A DNA stretch of 64,000 bases from Cycas panzhihuaensis. Lineage: Eukaryota > Cycadophyta. Positions within the stretch are counted from its first letter, which is position 1. Each line of letters opens with the position of its first letter. Where the stretch lies: assembly GCA_023213395.1 (NCBI GenBank), contig CM041465.1, positions 90,899,741 to 90,963,740 on the forward strand, written 5' to 3'. Of the stretch, positions 10,629 through 22,019 are shown in pieces. Both the position numbers and the translations under genes were made by a program. The notes under the pieces were generated by a model, which worked only from the letters and a program-made list of their open reading frames with translations, did no database searches and was not told where the DNA came from.

Positions 10629-12186
10629 CTATGTCTCACGAAGTCTCAATTGTATCATCGTGTCATGGTAGATATCATGTGCCTGTATAGCTGAATTGAA
10701 GTACTCTATCCGATCTTCAAGTAGACCTCCATCATTGACATGCCACACTAGAGGGTCTTTTGAGGAAGACACATAGGGAAGTAGAATATCTAACACCCTC
10801 CTCACCTTGAACAGTGTCAACATCTCCTCACCTGTCAAATCATCGATTTGTAATTAATTGCCTATCATGGAAGTATAACAATGAAACAAAGTTCTAATAC
10901 AAGAGTATAGGTACCTGTTGGTTGTGTAGTTGCTTTCCATACTGGTTGTGCTCCTACCCCCTTTACTGGCTGTTGGGGAATCTCTTCCCCTCCTCCTCCA
11001 TCATCACCTGCCGCAGCCCCTTGGTCCTCATCTGAGCCCAAGTCCATGCTCTACGCAAGGGCGTTACCACCACCTCTTGTTCCCATCTCTGGAGCAACCT
11101 CTCCCTCACCTCCTCTCCCCTCACCCTTGACTCTTCCCTTATCACCAATCGCTCCCCTTGCTCCTTGTTCATCTTGTCGCTGAGCGATATTCCTCCCTCC
11201 TCTACCTCTCCCTCTACCTCTAGGCATAATAGACGGCCTCCCTGTTATCACCCTCTTAGCCTCATCGGCCTTCTCATCATTCCATGCTGCCATCCTGTCA
11301 TATGGATCAGGAACCAACTGGTTCCTTGCCATCCTATTCAGTAATGGGTTGTGAGTGCTCTTGGCCATAGTCCCTAGCATGTTGTGGGTTCGTGATCGTA
11401 TATGCCATCTGTTCATCCCTAGATCCATGATGTTAAGCTCACCTGGCACTCCTGCTAGCCTCACCAATGGTATATGATCATAGAACCAGCACATCAGAAT
11501 CAAACTGTAGGAGAATCCACCATGACCTTGTCTCCTAATCTGAGAAAACTGCAAGCTCATACTATTTAAAAGATGAATTGGTCCCAATTCATCCTAGTCC
11601 CTACCTCACACAACTTGATAATCTCTATCCATTGGGCTGAGACTCCCATGAAATTTTATGTCCTAGCAATCCGAAAAACAATGATATAGGCTATCACCTT
11701 CCTCAATGTGGTAATACCTTCTACCATCCTCATTGCCTCCAATGAAACTCCATGAGGACCAAATTGATCGACATACCCTATGAAGTACTAACTACATGCT
11801 TCCTGGGACTCCTCATCTATTATCCAGTTCAATCGGATCTCCCGTCCTCGCTAGTTGACTCCAAGAATCCTCCCAACATCCCGAGGAGTAATACGAATGT
11901 TGCCAATCCCTCTCACTCTGAAAAAGCCATTTGGAGGAATCCAACAACCCACAAAATCATCCAGGATCTCGTAATCCATCACCAACTGTATAGAATGGCT
12001 CGCTTTGACCAAGCCACATCGCCTCAAGATTTGCCAATCTACAGCTGAAAGGGCACCCATAAAAGTGCCTGTAGCTAGTCCTTCATTCTCCAAGGTCTTT
12101 AACCTCTTGATAGGTTGCATCATAGATGATTTAAGCATGCTAGTTTTGTTATCTAAGTGTAAATTCTTTATGTTTTTCTTCACCAA
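10629..12186 (-). pseudogene. Antisense plant-mobile-domain-like ORF with an intron
   Basis: Read on the minus strand from 12186. The first part has WQILRRCGLVKA, then VMDYEILDDFVGCWIPPNG, FFRVRGIGNIRITPRDVGRILG. This is the pattern of the plant mobile domain: W-x-x-L-x-x-x-G-L, 'D-x-x-L-L-x-x-x-V-x-x-W', then 'F-H...G-E-x-T-x-T-L-x-D-V-x-x-L-L-G'. The frame continues through 11850-11590 with a few stops, then an open stretch 11587-11051 with IPLVRLAGVPGELNIMDLG and an Arg/Gly-rich tail. A probable 83-bp intron (10914-10832) joins to a last exon 10831-10629. PMD proteins occur as host genes (MAIN/MAIL1 group) and inside plant transposons. Here it lies antisense between pol and the putative 3' LTR. 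It is recognised by motif pattern, not by search. Confidence 0.6.
10832..10914 (-). other. Predicted intron in the PMD-like ORF
   Basis: On the minus strand, CAACAG|GTACCT at 10915/10914 and ATTTGACAG|GTGAGG at 10832/10831 form GT-AG borders. Splicing joins two coding stretches in an open frame. The length of 83 bp fits a small plant intron. Confidence 0.5.
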
Positions 12187-12835
12187 TTATAAATTGTCAA
12201 AAGTGTGATTTTACAGTGAAAAATATGATTTCATAGTGGAAAAATGCGATTTCTCAGTTCAATAACGGGATTTTGTAATTCCTGTAATTGCAAAAGTTGC
12301 ATTTTTGAGTGAAAAGTCATGTTTTTAGTACTCTTCTTGCATTTTTCACTTGTAAAATCACATTTTTCAGTGTAAAATCACACCAAAAACAATTTTTTTT
12401 TACTATTGAAGACTCATCGGATATTGAGCATCGTCTCGAAGTGAACCCACTCACACAGATATCACCCTTAGTGAGCTGCTGTGTCGCTCCACACGATCAC
12501 AAATTCGGTCTGGATGGGACCCTTTCCTCAACTTTCAATGGTGAAAATGACTACTAAATCATATCTTTTCCATATAAAAAGGGGGTCCCCCTTCATCTAG
12601 GGCTTGATTTCTTCCTTCATTCAATTCGACTCTATCATCTAAATATAGTTTGATTCGAGATATCTTACGTACTATAGGCCTCCTTTTTAACCTCATTGTT
12701 AGTGTTTCACACTATTTATGAGAGGAGTATATTGTATTCCTGTCAGATGGTCTTCTTGAGATTAATATCCTCAATTCCAGGCATGTTAATGGATTACAAT
12801 ATCTATCTTCTTGTGGCTTTCATTCCTCATTTATA
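12187..12835. other. AT-rich spacer upstream of the PMD-like ORF
   Basis: No gene is seen. 12190-12390 holds loosely repeated, partly inverted copies of a motif like TGTGATTTTACAGTGAAAAA. At 12573-12592 TATAAAAA is followed by the inverted repeat GGGGG-T-CCCCC. This could be part of a promoter for an element transcript, but no transcript start can be shown. Confidence 0.4.
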
Positions 12836-13037
12836 TGCTCCGAGAATTCATCTGTTGAAGAGCTAAAACTATGATAGTCATGCTTCGAAAACTCATCCAC
12901 TAATGAGCTTAAGCTATGGTAGTCTTAAGCTCCGAAAAGTCATTTGTTAATGAGCCTAAACTATGATAGTCTATCCCGTTATGCTCTTGCATGGGATCTC
13001 TTCTACGAAGTATTGTTAATGAGGCTCAACTATGATA
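12836..13037 (+). repeat. Tandem repeat of about 45 bp, three full copies and one partial
   Basis: Units start [T/A]GCT[C/T]CGA and end CTATG[A/G]TAGTC; copies begin at 12836, 12881 and 12928. A fourth partial copy (GTTAATGAGGCTCAACTATGATAAT) follows a 30-bp interruption. Each has a short inverted-repeat flavour (TCATT...AATGAG). Confidence 0.7.
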
Positions 13038-13306
13038 ATAACTCTCATTTAAACCCCATCCCTTCAATGGGCATTTTGGTACTATCGTTAGTTGAGTCTA
13101 TTAGTGCAATTGAGATTTAGTTTAAGAGTATTTTCACTTAGTTTTATTAGACTTTCATGTTGATTAAGGTTGTTTTCTACTTCCCCATTGTATATAGACC
13201 CATCATTTAGGTCTTTCCTTCATGACATCAAGGATGATTTTACCTACGACTCCATGTTGCCATCTTTCACAACCCTGCTTCCATACTAAAGCAAGAGCCT
13301 TAGGTG

Positions 13307-14600
13307 TTAAGGGGGCAAATGTTTTACCAAAATTAGGCTTCTCATTGGATTTGGATGTGTGTTATTGATCATCATTTATAGACTTTGGTATATGTATGAA
13401 TTATCTTTGCTTGTTGTGCAAAGTCGTTGCTTGGTACTTGATTTATCATATCATGGTTTTTATTGAGATTGCATGTCCTTTGATGTTAATATCATGTGGA
13501 TTTTCGTTATGATATAATGATTGAATGATGTACTATGTATGATGATGATTTATATGTGTCGATAATTGATATTATGGTGTTATGTCCTAATTCTTGCCCA
13601 TTCGAAGTCATCTAATTTTACATTTTTGCTTCTTGTTTGTTTCATTGCTCTTGTTTTTGCAATTATTTCATGCATTTGTCATATTCATCATCTTAGTTTT
13701 GTGCCTTGAGTTCCTTTTTTGGGCTATATCAGTCGATGTTTTAGTCAAATATCTTTTGCAAATTGATTTATCTAAGATATGTTCATTTCCCATTTCTTTT
13801 TTTCGACTTTCCCATTTATCATGTTTTTAGTATAACTAAAAATGCGGCTTTATTCATAAAACGCGACTGATCTCGTTTTATGAATAAAGTTGCGTTTTTG
13901 GCCCATCATAAAACGTGACCATCGTGTTTTATGAAGGAAGTCGCGTTTTTTATTGTGTCACTCGTAAATTTTTTTGGTAAGGAATGTCGATTCCCTTATA
14001 TTTTTAGATACCACTGCCTATATTTATAGGAGCTCGCCGTCCCTTTCATCATTCATGCAATTTTCTATGAGAGAAGAAGAGAATTTGAAGAGAGAATGGA
14101 TTTTTTAGCTTGTTGGTTTTCAGAATTTTGTATGAATTGTATTAGATTGTTGCAATACAGGACACTTTTGGAGCATTTTCTCATCATTTATTCTTCATCT
14201 CCTGGTAATATACGCTTTGATGCACAAATCTTGGTTTTGGTGATTTATTAGTGTTTTGTACTCCCCTTTATCCATTTTTCTGAGAGGTTGTGGATGAGTT
14301 TTCTCTCAAGTATTGGAGATTTGGCTGAGGGGTAGTCCTTGTGAGCTAAAGTTAGGCTTGCTGAGGAGAATAGAGGGCTACATTCACCCTATTCTCCGCT
14401 TAGTTCTCAGGTCCCTTTACTCACCCATTCGTTGGAGTCATTTTTCTTCCAAGTTTTATCACGTTGGTTTGTGAATTTTCTGTTGTTTTTCAAATACTTT
14501 GTCATCTTTCTTCTACTCTCATGATTTCAAGGATTAAATGATGAGGTATGGGTAGAATATAGATACCATGCTGAGGCACATTACACCTTTTTCATTACAC
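13307..14600 (+). repeat. Candidate polypurine tract and 3' LTR of the Tat-like element
   Basis: TAAGGGGGCAAA runs into TGTTTTACCAAAATTAGG at 13320, a typical tract-to-LTR join. Downstream there is a TATA-like TATATTTATAGGAG near 14022 and a strong hairpin with AATAAA signals. The partner LTR is outside the window and no matching CA end or target duplication could be fixed, so the right limit is a guess. Confidence 0.35.
13840..13897. repeat. Hairpin-forming inverted repeat with AATAAA in the arm
   Basis: 24-nt arms at 13840-13863 and 13874-13897 (three mismatches) around a 10-nt loop. The right arm holds GAATAAAG, a plant poly(A) signal. A second smaller inverted repeat (CATAAAAC / GTTTTATG) follows at about 13907-13933. 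In an LTR transcript this could fold near the 3' end. Confidence 0.65.
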
Positions 14601-14660
14601 CTTTTTCATCATTTTTTCAAGTAAATTAGTTTGTTTCTTTGATTTGTAGATCTTTCACTT

Positions 14661-14663
<3 letters not shown>

Positions 14664-14736
<73 letters not shown>
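14664..14736. repeat. (TA)n(TG)n compound microsatellite
   Basis: About 22 TA units with a short interruption near 14697, then 14 TG units. The reading frames across it are an artefact of the dinucleotide. Confidence 0.95.
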
Positions 14737-15600
14737 ATCTTTTTTTGGGTTTCTTTAAAAGTAGAGTTTTTTCATTATTATTATGTGTGCATGTCATTTT
14801 AGTTGATGTAGCTTCATTGGAAAGTCCAGATCTAGGCTTATAGATCACCATTGTCCTTTGTTTTCCTTTCACATGCGAATCTTTTAGCTTCCATATTATC
14901 ATTGAGAATTATTTTAGCTTGATTCCTATATTGCATGCAATAAAATCTTGTCAAGTGGTTATTTTTTTGGATATATTTGCTTTGAAACTTCTTTCCAAAC
15001 AAGCATATCTTGCATGCAAAGGAGAGATCTTAAACAAGGGAGGATTGGATCAACTTCAAGTTCCCTTTCTCCAAGTATGTATGTCTTCTCTTTTTAGGAC
15101 TTCGCTCTCCTTTTTCAAAGTTGAAATTGTTGTGAAGTTGGAATCAAAAGGAAAGTTGAAGGAATTCTTTTCTTATTACAAACCTATTTCTTTGATGGTT
15201 GTTTTCTCCTTCCTTCTTCCATCCACTTCATTCAAAGAGAAAGAAAGACTTTCTTGTATCTTGCATGCGTGACATTGTAAGTCTTTTTTTGTGAAAATAT
15301 CAAGGTTGTATGATTATGTGATTGCTATTTTCTTGTATGCTATCGAATATACTCAGAAAAGTAGAAAGAAGAGGCAAGAAGATATTGTAAATAACATAAT
15401 TGTAAGTGCAATTTCCAAATTTAGATCTCCTTCATTACTTGTGTTGTTTGGCTATTTTCATTTTTGTATGCATGTGGTTTGTCATCTTATGCAAATGAAA
15501 GATGTCCTATAGTTGCTACTCATAGGTCTATTTCTTTTGTTTGTATACATTTATTTTGTTGCATGCCCTTTGTTAATTGTGATTCCACATCATCTTATAA
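14737..15600. other. Unassigned AT-rich sequence
   Basis: No recognisable gene. Two open stretches (14919-15272 and 15291-15512) have no conserved motif and look like chance frames. GCATGC-type words (TTGCATGCA) recur at 14932, 15010 and 15263. Confidence 0.4.
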
Positions 15601-16163
15601 CTATTGAGAATCACACACACAAATAATTGAAGACTCCTTCATAGGAGTTGGTATAGGTGCGTTGCCTCTTTGGATTAGTTGCTCTCTAGCCTCTTTTGAG
15701 TTTGATTTTGACAAACAACAGTCCAAAGTAGCCAAGACAAGTCCGTGCAAAGGTAGGATTGACTTCGTAATGTATATGAAGGACATGATATTCTTGCCAT
15801 CCTGATTATGCAACATGTGACACGTTGTTGACGACTATTATTTAGGAGGCTTGAAGGCGTTGACGATGACGCAGGCTCCACAGAGGTGGCTCGTTAACAT
15901 ATTGGTAATGTTTGATGATTCAAACCTTGAGTACAATAAATGGTAGTGTTTGAGGAAGAGATGCAATGGTAATGGTGAGACATCAAGTACAATAGATGAT
16001 AATTCTTGAGGAAGGGACGCAATGGTAATGAGAATGTAGGTAATTGTACGAAAGACAAAATATGTTAGTATGCAAGGATAGATGTTTGGAATGTGGATGG
16101 TAATAGATACAGATGTTTGGAATGTGGATGATAATAGATTGATGTGTAGGGAAAATGGCTTTG
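15601..16163 (-). mobile_element. Leader region of a minus-strand LTR element relic
   Basis: On the minus strand GTGGTATCAAAGCC (16150-16163) resembles a primer-binding site TGGTATCAGAGCC with one change. The following leader has no gag similarity. It contains imperfect tandem repeats: a roughly 60-bp unit with GAGGAAG[A/G]GA[T/C]GCAATGGTAATG (about 15935-16035), and a unit ACAGATGTTTGGAATGTGGATG[A/G]TAATAGAT (about 16080-16140). The rest of the element is not seen to the left. Confidence 0.35.
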
Positions 16164-16165
16164 AT

Positions 16166-16469
16166 ACCACTTATAGTGGACTGTTTGTTCACTACCCAAG
16201 AAAATAAGTTTTAAATTTGAAAGCTTTTTTTGAAAATTGAATAATTTATTAATTAATTCTAATGTGTGTACATTGGATTGAGGTTATATAAATATGAATG
16301 AGATACCTCTTGTGATAAGATGCACCTCTTAATAGATAATATGTTAATGAGCATTAATTTGAGTTGCAAAGCTTGCAAATGCATAGCATTTGAGATCTTG
16401 CAAGGGTGTCATAAGCATATATCAATGTAAGGAACGACATCTCAACATTCCTGGAATGACATCTCAACA
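16166..16469 (-). repeat. Candidate LTR (minus strand) next to a primer-binding site
   Basis: Read on the minus strand it begins TGTTGAGATGTC (a second copy of this start lies 22 bp inside, at 16447), has a TATTTATATAAC box near 16285-16297, an AATAAA near 16246 and ends just before the primer-binding site. No partner LTR was found, so this is a solo or truncated LTR. Confidence 0.35.
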
Positions 16470-18671
16470 TGCTTGTAGGGTCATAGCAAAATTTTGTTCA
16501 ATATACAAGAATGTAACACAGTTGGTAGAGTAGATGTATTCTAGGGCTAGGGACAGGGGTATAATGTAAGAATTTAATGTTGTTGCTTTTTGGACTTGTT
16601 TAATACACAAAGAGGAAATGCACATGCATAGCCCATGGTAGCGTTGTATGAAAAAAGGAGAGAGAGAGAGGAAAAATATTAGGACAAAAATGTTACAAAA
16701 AATGCTCATTAAAAGAATGTGCAAACACAGGACAATAAAATGTAGTAGAAAATTTATTAGAAAATGCACATGTTCATAACTGTTCAAAATATATGCCTCA
16801 CTCATCCCTTCTACCATATATGCATAAGTGGAAATTTCAAAGACACAATGATGCCTCCAACCAGCAAACAAAGAAATGATTCCAGTCCATTAGATGTTGT
16901 TTCATTCAAGAAACAAGAATAATGGTGTTTGCAAGCCCAAAATACTATAATTTCAGGCAAAACAAATGCTCTAAGTTGGAGAAAAACATGTTTTAAATTA
17001 ACATATGTGTTTCTAGCAGTTGGCCTGAAACCCACACACTAACATGCAAGAAAATGAATTGTTGAAACATGTTTTATATGCTGCCTCTAAAAGACAATTT
17101 ATTTTTTTTAGTCTTTTAAATGTGAGTGCTTTGCTAATGGCATATAGCCTCCTTTGTATAGCTTGTGTAAATTCACTTGCTCGTATAAAATTATTTATAT
17201 AGTGCTTTTTGACATGGATAAATTGAAACTTTGAAATGGAAGATGTTTCCATGCTGTAAAATGTTTCTGAAACATGTTTCAATTTGGATTGAAACACATA
17301 ACCAGTTGAAGTTTTTTGTATTGATTGGCTTCATGTAACTTGAGTTAGGTTATAACTGACCAGTTTAATATTAGTTAAATGACATATCACTATGGTTAGT
17401 ACTGGGAGGTTAAATATTAATAAGATCGATATCGTTAAAGTTAGATTAATATAAAATTGGGTTACAGTTTCGTGGAAATTTTTATTGGATGAAAAATATC
17501 CTAAACATATTTCATGTGCATTTCAATGTAACTATGGTTCTGGGCTTTTAAAACCTAAAATGACTTGTACTTGTGTGTCTGGGTTGCACTCAAAAAAATG
17601 TTATAGTGATAATTTTTAGGTATATAAGTTGTACAAAATGTGGCATCCTGTACTAAAACCCGCACTTTTAGGGAACCATCACAATACTTAAAGAATGAAG
17701 GAACTTTGGGTTCGTGATACAGAACTAGTAAACTATTTTCATTATAGGCAAGCCAGAAAGTGATATTGTGCAGGTGTGTGGAACTAATTTGTTGAACTTG
17801 CACATGCCCATTATTGGGTAAAACACAATTGGTAATGGTTACGGTGGCAATGTTGGATATGATGCTAAAACAGCAAATAGTTGTGAAAACTATACATGTG
17901 CAATGGTTGGTTTTGTCCAACATTGCTATGCAGCGACCGGGAAAACAGGCTGTAATAATACTACCATAAGTATTGGGCAAGAAACACCACTGAAGCGTGT
18001 CAAACCACGTGAACAAATACCATCACATAGCTGTGATGAAAATGTGGAGTTGGGACACTTTACTGCTCTGAGGCCAAATTCCCATTGCTGTTCATGCAAG
18101 TGAAGCTGCTATTCATGCAAGTGAAGCTTTTGTGGAAAGGAGGGCTGCTTAATGATCTTTGAATTAGTTTTGGGCAATGATACTGTGTCTAGAAAACAAC
18201 TTCATGATGGGAGAACAGATTGAAACATAACTGAATGAGTACAATGATGAGCCCATAGGTATATTATAGCATCTTTCTCATGCCTCTTGAATCTCACCTT
18301 CGGCAGATCTCTGCAGAATTATCCAGAACAGCAAAAGGATATTCTTGGGCTTCCTTAGAATAATAATAAAATATTCTTCGGCCAACCCAGAAACATAGTA
18401 GGACATTCCTGGGTTGTTCAGGGGTAATAATAATTTTTTGGTTTGCCATAATCCAATTTTTAACTAGACCTGTAGCTTAGGGTTCAACAGCACGATGATT
18501 GCATTGTGTGCAATGCTATAAATTGTACGCGACTTTTATTATGCTTAAAAGGTGCAAGCTAAGAAATTAGAGATGATGTTGGAGAAAGATGAGTTGTATA
18601 GGTCACTAAGTGGTAAAGTTGGATTGCAATAAGCTACTGTTGTCTAGGAACCAACCGAATGGCCACATGGT
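16470..18671. other. Unassigned sequence between elements
   Basis: No recognisable gene. The longest open frame is minus-strand 17555-18016 (153 codons, Cys- and Ile-rich), with no known motif. A short duplication TTCATGCAAGTGAAGCT occurs at 18089-18127. It looks like old non-coding or element-derived DNA. Confidence 0.4.
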
Positions 18672-18890
18672 TGTTAGAATATTAATGTTCTATTCTATGT
18701 TTTTTACTTTAAGGGTTTTTTATGTGTAATTAAGGGTCGTGTGTCATAAACCCAATTTTGTTTAAAAATGACACTTGGCATACATGTACTAGGCCTCACT
18801 TGTAAACTAGATATATTTATATCAGAAAGAAACTCTCTCCCATCAATCAAGGAAGATCAATTTTTTTTAATGTTTTGTCTTTTTTTAACA
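18672..18890 (+). repeat. 5' LTR of copia C1
   Basis: 219 bp, TGTTAGAATATT...TTTTTAACA, with a TATA-like TAGATATATTTATATC at 18809-18824. Words such as AATGACACTTGGC and CCCATCAATCAAGG are shared with the LTR at 34738-34933, which shows the family link. Confidence 0.8.
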
Positions 18891-19556
18891 TGGTATCAGA
18901 GCAGGTCTGCTAGGGCATAAAAAATTCAAAATTTTCAAGAGAAGGAGGAAATTGATTGAGAAAGAGGCTGAAAATTAAGACAGTTTTTTTAAGGACAATA
19001 ATTCCAGAAGACCCTGTATGGATCTGTACGATCATGTATGACGAAAATTTGAAGTGCTAAGATCAGAATCAAATGTTACTAGTAAGGACGTTTTGACAAG
19101 TGGAGCGTGCTATCCTAAAGAGCCGACTGCAATTTCAGTCTTTGTAAGCAAGAAATCGCAGAAAAGCAAGGGCATAGGTTTGAGACTACTTCTATTGTTT
19201 TCTCTTATTTTTCTTCTAGTTTCAGTGCTTGAAATTGATCTTAAAATCTTCCTTAGGATATAAGCTTTCCATCAAGTATAATTTTGCAGAGAGATTTTGA
19301 GAATTTTTCATGTTATAAGCAAAAATACATTTTAAACCCTAGCCGCCTCCCTCACTTTCGAGCCATTTTTCAATCAAGCTCCAGTCTAAATTTTGTTTGT
19401 AGATCCTAATAGGTGAAGAGATTTACATTTTGAGGGGGTCTTTTTTGGAATCCATACGCCTGCACTTTTTCCGTACAATTGTACGGCTGTATGGTCCTGA
19501 TCTATAACATAAGGAAAAAACAATGTCTTTTGCAATTCTTTCTTTTTTCTTGCAAA
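18891..19556 (+). other. Primer-binding site and leader of copia C1
   Basis: TGGTATCAGAGCAGG starts directly after the LTR at 18891, complementary to initiator-Met tRNA. The remaining 650 bp up to the gag ATG is untranslated leader with short chance frames. Confidence 0.75.
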
Positions 19557-20370
19557 ATGGCCTCTGCTTACTCATTAGGAGACTCAGATAAATTAACTGG
19601 ACAAAATTATGGTGCTTGGAAAATTAAAATGAAGGGTCTTTTGGTTGCAAAAAATGCTTGGGATATTGTTACTGAGAAAGAAAGAAAACTAGTTGCCATA
19701 GATATTGTAAAGTGTCCCAGTTGGGAAGAAAGGGACATACATGCCTTGGTAGCCATTACATTGTCTATAAGTGACTCTGTTTTAATCCATATAGGTGAAG
19801 CCTCCACTTTAGTAGAAGCTTGGAAAATTCTTGCTACTATATATTGTTAAAAGAATGAAGCTCGAATTATTACTTTTAGAGAACAATTGTACCAACTCCA
19901 TTTAAGGGAGGGTGAATAAGTCTCTGACTTCATTACCAAAGTGGTAGAAGTGAAAGATAATTTGACATCTGCAGGTGAGCCTATATTAGACATAGAAATT
20001 GTTCGTCCGGTACTTAATAAGTTGCCCAAGTCATTTGACAATCTTGTGAACACTCTCACTGTGGGAGGGCAAGCTCGCAATATCTCATTTGACACTGCGT
20101 GGACATCTTCTTCAACAAGAGCAAATAATATGAAGATATGATAAAGAAACTGAAGTTGAAGAAGCTTTTCTCTCTAGACTAAGGAATGGAGAATAGGATT
20201 ATAGCAGAGGTAGATCCATAAGAGGAAGATCAACAGGCAACCAGATATGTTATCATTGTGGTAGACCAGGACGCTTTGCTATTGATTGTGGATCAGTTGA
20301 AATTTGTCTCCATTGTTACTGTGAAAGATTTGGATATTTTTCAAGGAGTTGTTCTCATAGAAGAGCTGAG
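19557..20370 (+). pseudogene. gag: Gag of copia C1
   Basis: The frame starts MASAYSLGDSDKLTGQNYGA at 19557, a standard copia gag start (K-L-x-G-x-N-Y-x-x-W). The gag core continues with NAWDIVTEKE and LVEAWKILATIY up to a stop at 19848. After a few more stops it goes on with LREQLYQL-type sequence and KLPKSFDNLVNTLTVGG (19941-20141). Two Cys-rich knuckles follow at about 20247-20360: CYHCGRPGRFAIDC, where the His is Arg, and a second Cys-rich motif. In-frame stops and a frame change make it non-functional. Confidence 0.8.
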
Positions 20371-20760
20371 ATCTCAAAGGGAAAGCAACTGGAAGGCAAC
20401 TAACAATGAGCAATCTAAAGATGATGAAGAAGAAGAAATTGCTTTTGCTGCTGCATTAGCTTCTTGCATTGGAAGTAATGAAGATTGGTTCATAGACTTT
20501 GGAGCTTCGAATCATATGATAGGAAGAGAAGACTGGTTTGAGACTCTTCATCCTTATTCCATAAACAAAACTATTGAACTTGGGGATAAATTTTCTCTGG
20601 AAATTAAAGGCAAAGGAATTATTGCAGTTAAAATTAATCGAGGGGTCAAAAAGACTGGTAATGTCCTATTTGTTTCAGGATTAAAGAAAAATCTTCTTTC
20701 TGTATCCCAATTAAGAAAGAAAAAGCTTTGAATCATCTTTCACGAAGATGGAAAATGTTA
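20371..20760 (+). pseudogene. Protease of copia C1
   Basis: DWFIDFGASNHMIG at about 20486-20527 is the copia protease site W-x-x-D-S-G-A-S-x-H-M with the active-site Ser changed to Phe (D-F-G). It continues through NVLFVSGLKKNLLSVSQL, the usual end of the protease, and stops at 20729. Confidence 0.75.
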
Positions 20761-21780
20761 TCTTTGTGATATGAAGAAAGGAGGTAATGTCATTGCTGAA
20801 GGGATATACATTGATAATCTTTATACATTAGTCTCTACTCCCATTCTATCCTCTTCTCTAAAGATTTTTGCTACTCAAAGCATTAATAATAAAATTTGGC
20901 ATTTTTGGTATGGACATATTGCAGATGATAGATTGAAAATGCTTAAAAGTTTTAATATGGTTGATGGATTACCTGTTGACATTGCAATAAATTCTTCTAT
21001 TTACAAAAGTTGTGTGATAGGCAAACAACACAGGGCACAATTTCAAAAAAGCAATTGAAGAGAACAAGAAAAATTGGCATTGGTTCATAGTGATATATGT
21101 GGAATAATTACATCGAATTCTAATAATGTTGCCATGTATTTTCTTACATTTATAGATGGCTCTAGTAGAAAAACCAAAGTGTTTTTTATCTTTAGTAAGT
21201 AAGAAGTCTTTGATTGTTTGAAAAAATTCAAAGCTTGAGTTGAATCAGAAAGTGGGCACAAAATCAAAGTCCTTAGAATAGATGGAGGAGGAGAATATGT
21301 TTCAAATGACTTTTTTAATTTTTGTAAAACACATTGCATTCATAGATAGCTTACTACTCATACTTTATAGTCTAATGGAGTGCCTGAAAGATTAAACAGA
21401 ATTGTAACGGAAATGGCCAGATGTGTGATAAAGGAAAGAGGTGTTTCCAATGCATATTGGGCTGAAACTGTTAATATAGTTGTCTATCTTATAAATAGAA
21501 GTCCCACAAGAGTACTTGATGAAGTTACTTTAGAAGAAGTATGGGCAGGAAGAAAACTTGATGTAAGTCATCTAAAAATTTTTGGAAGCATTGCTTATGT
21601 GCATATTTCTAATAAAAAAAGGACTAAGATGACAAAAACATTAAATGCATCGTGATTGGATATGGTAGCAAATCTAAAACTTATCGCTTCATAGGTCCAA
21701 AGACTAACAAAATCTATGTAAGTAGAGATGTTATATTTGATGAAGCTACTCCAATAACAAATTGATCATATATGCACTCA
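20761..21780 (+). pseudogene. Integrase of copia C1
   Basis: Pre-integrase HHCC part: H-F-W-Y-G-H-I-A (20900-20923), then C-VIGK...; core: LVHSDICG, IDGGGEYVSN and GVPERLNRIV supply D, D and E. It is followed by NAYWAETVNIVVYLINRSPT and LKIFGSIAYVHI, the copia C-terminal block. Stops occur at 21056, 21202, 21238, 21345 and 21369. The catalytic triad residues are present although the frame is broken. Confidence 0.8.
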
Positions 21781-22019
21781 AAAGGCATAATAATGGAAGA
21801 AAATGTGGAGTCTCCAAACAAAGAAGTTATAGCTCAGGAAGAAATTGCATCTCATGAAGAACCTGGAAGAGAGGGATAGGAAGCTGGAATAGAGAGACAG
21901 GAAACCGATTCTTTAAGAGGAACTGTGTAGACTAAAAAAACTATCCAAGTGGTACTTAAAGACTATGGAAGAGTCAAAAGGAGATGGTTTTGAACAACGA
22001 ACAAGATCTTAAAGACATT

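Larger units (their letters stand above)
1..13319 (+). mobile_element. Tat-like Ty3/gypsy retrotransposon, 5' end outside window
   Basis: Gag, protease, RT, RNase H and integrase occur in this order on the plus strand, the Ty3/gypsy order. The integrase tail has the wording YGIEVVLPLEVEIPPLRIS, close to the stretch typical of plant Tat-lineage integrases, and RT has YLDDM, a variant of the YVDDM seen in that lineage. A second RNase H lies after integrase and an antisense ORF after that; extra ORFs between pol and the 3' LTR are known in Tat/Ogre-type elements. The 5' LTR is not in the window. The 3' limit is set only by a candidate polypurine tract at 13307-13319. A 2.5-kb LTR element splits the copy at 2892-5415. 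Many stops and frameshifts make it defective. Lineage is inferred from motifs, not from a tree. Confidence 0.75.

Noticed and set aside
14609-14902. 97-codon minus-strand ORF with Thr-His and Ile-Tyr runs
   Set aside because: It is a readout of the (TA)n(TG)n microsatellite.
15838-16170. 110-codon minus-strand ORF with repeated IHIPNIY words
   Set aside because: It reflects the short tandem repeats in the leader next to a primer-binding site; no conserved domain.
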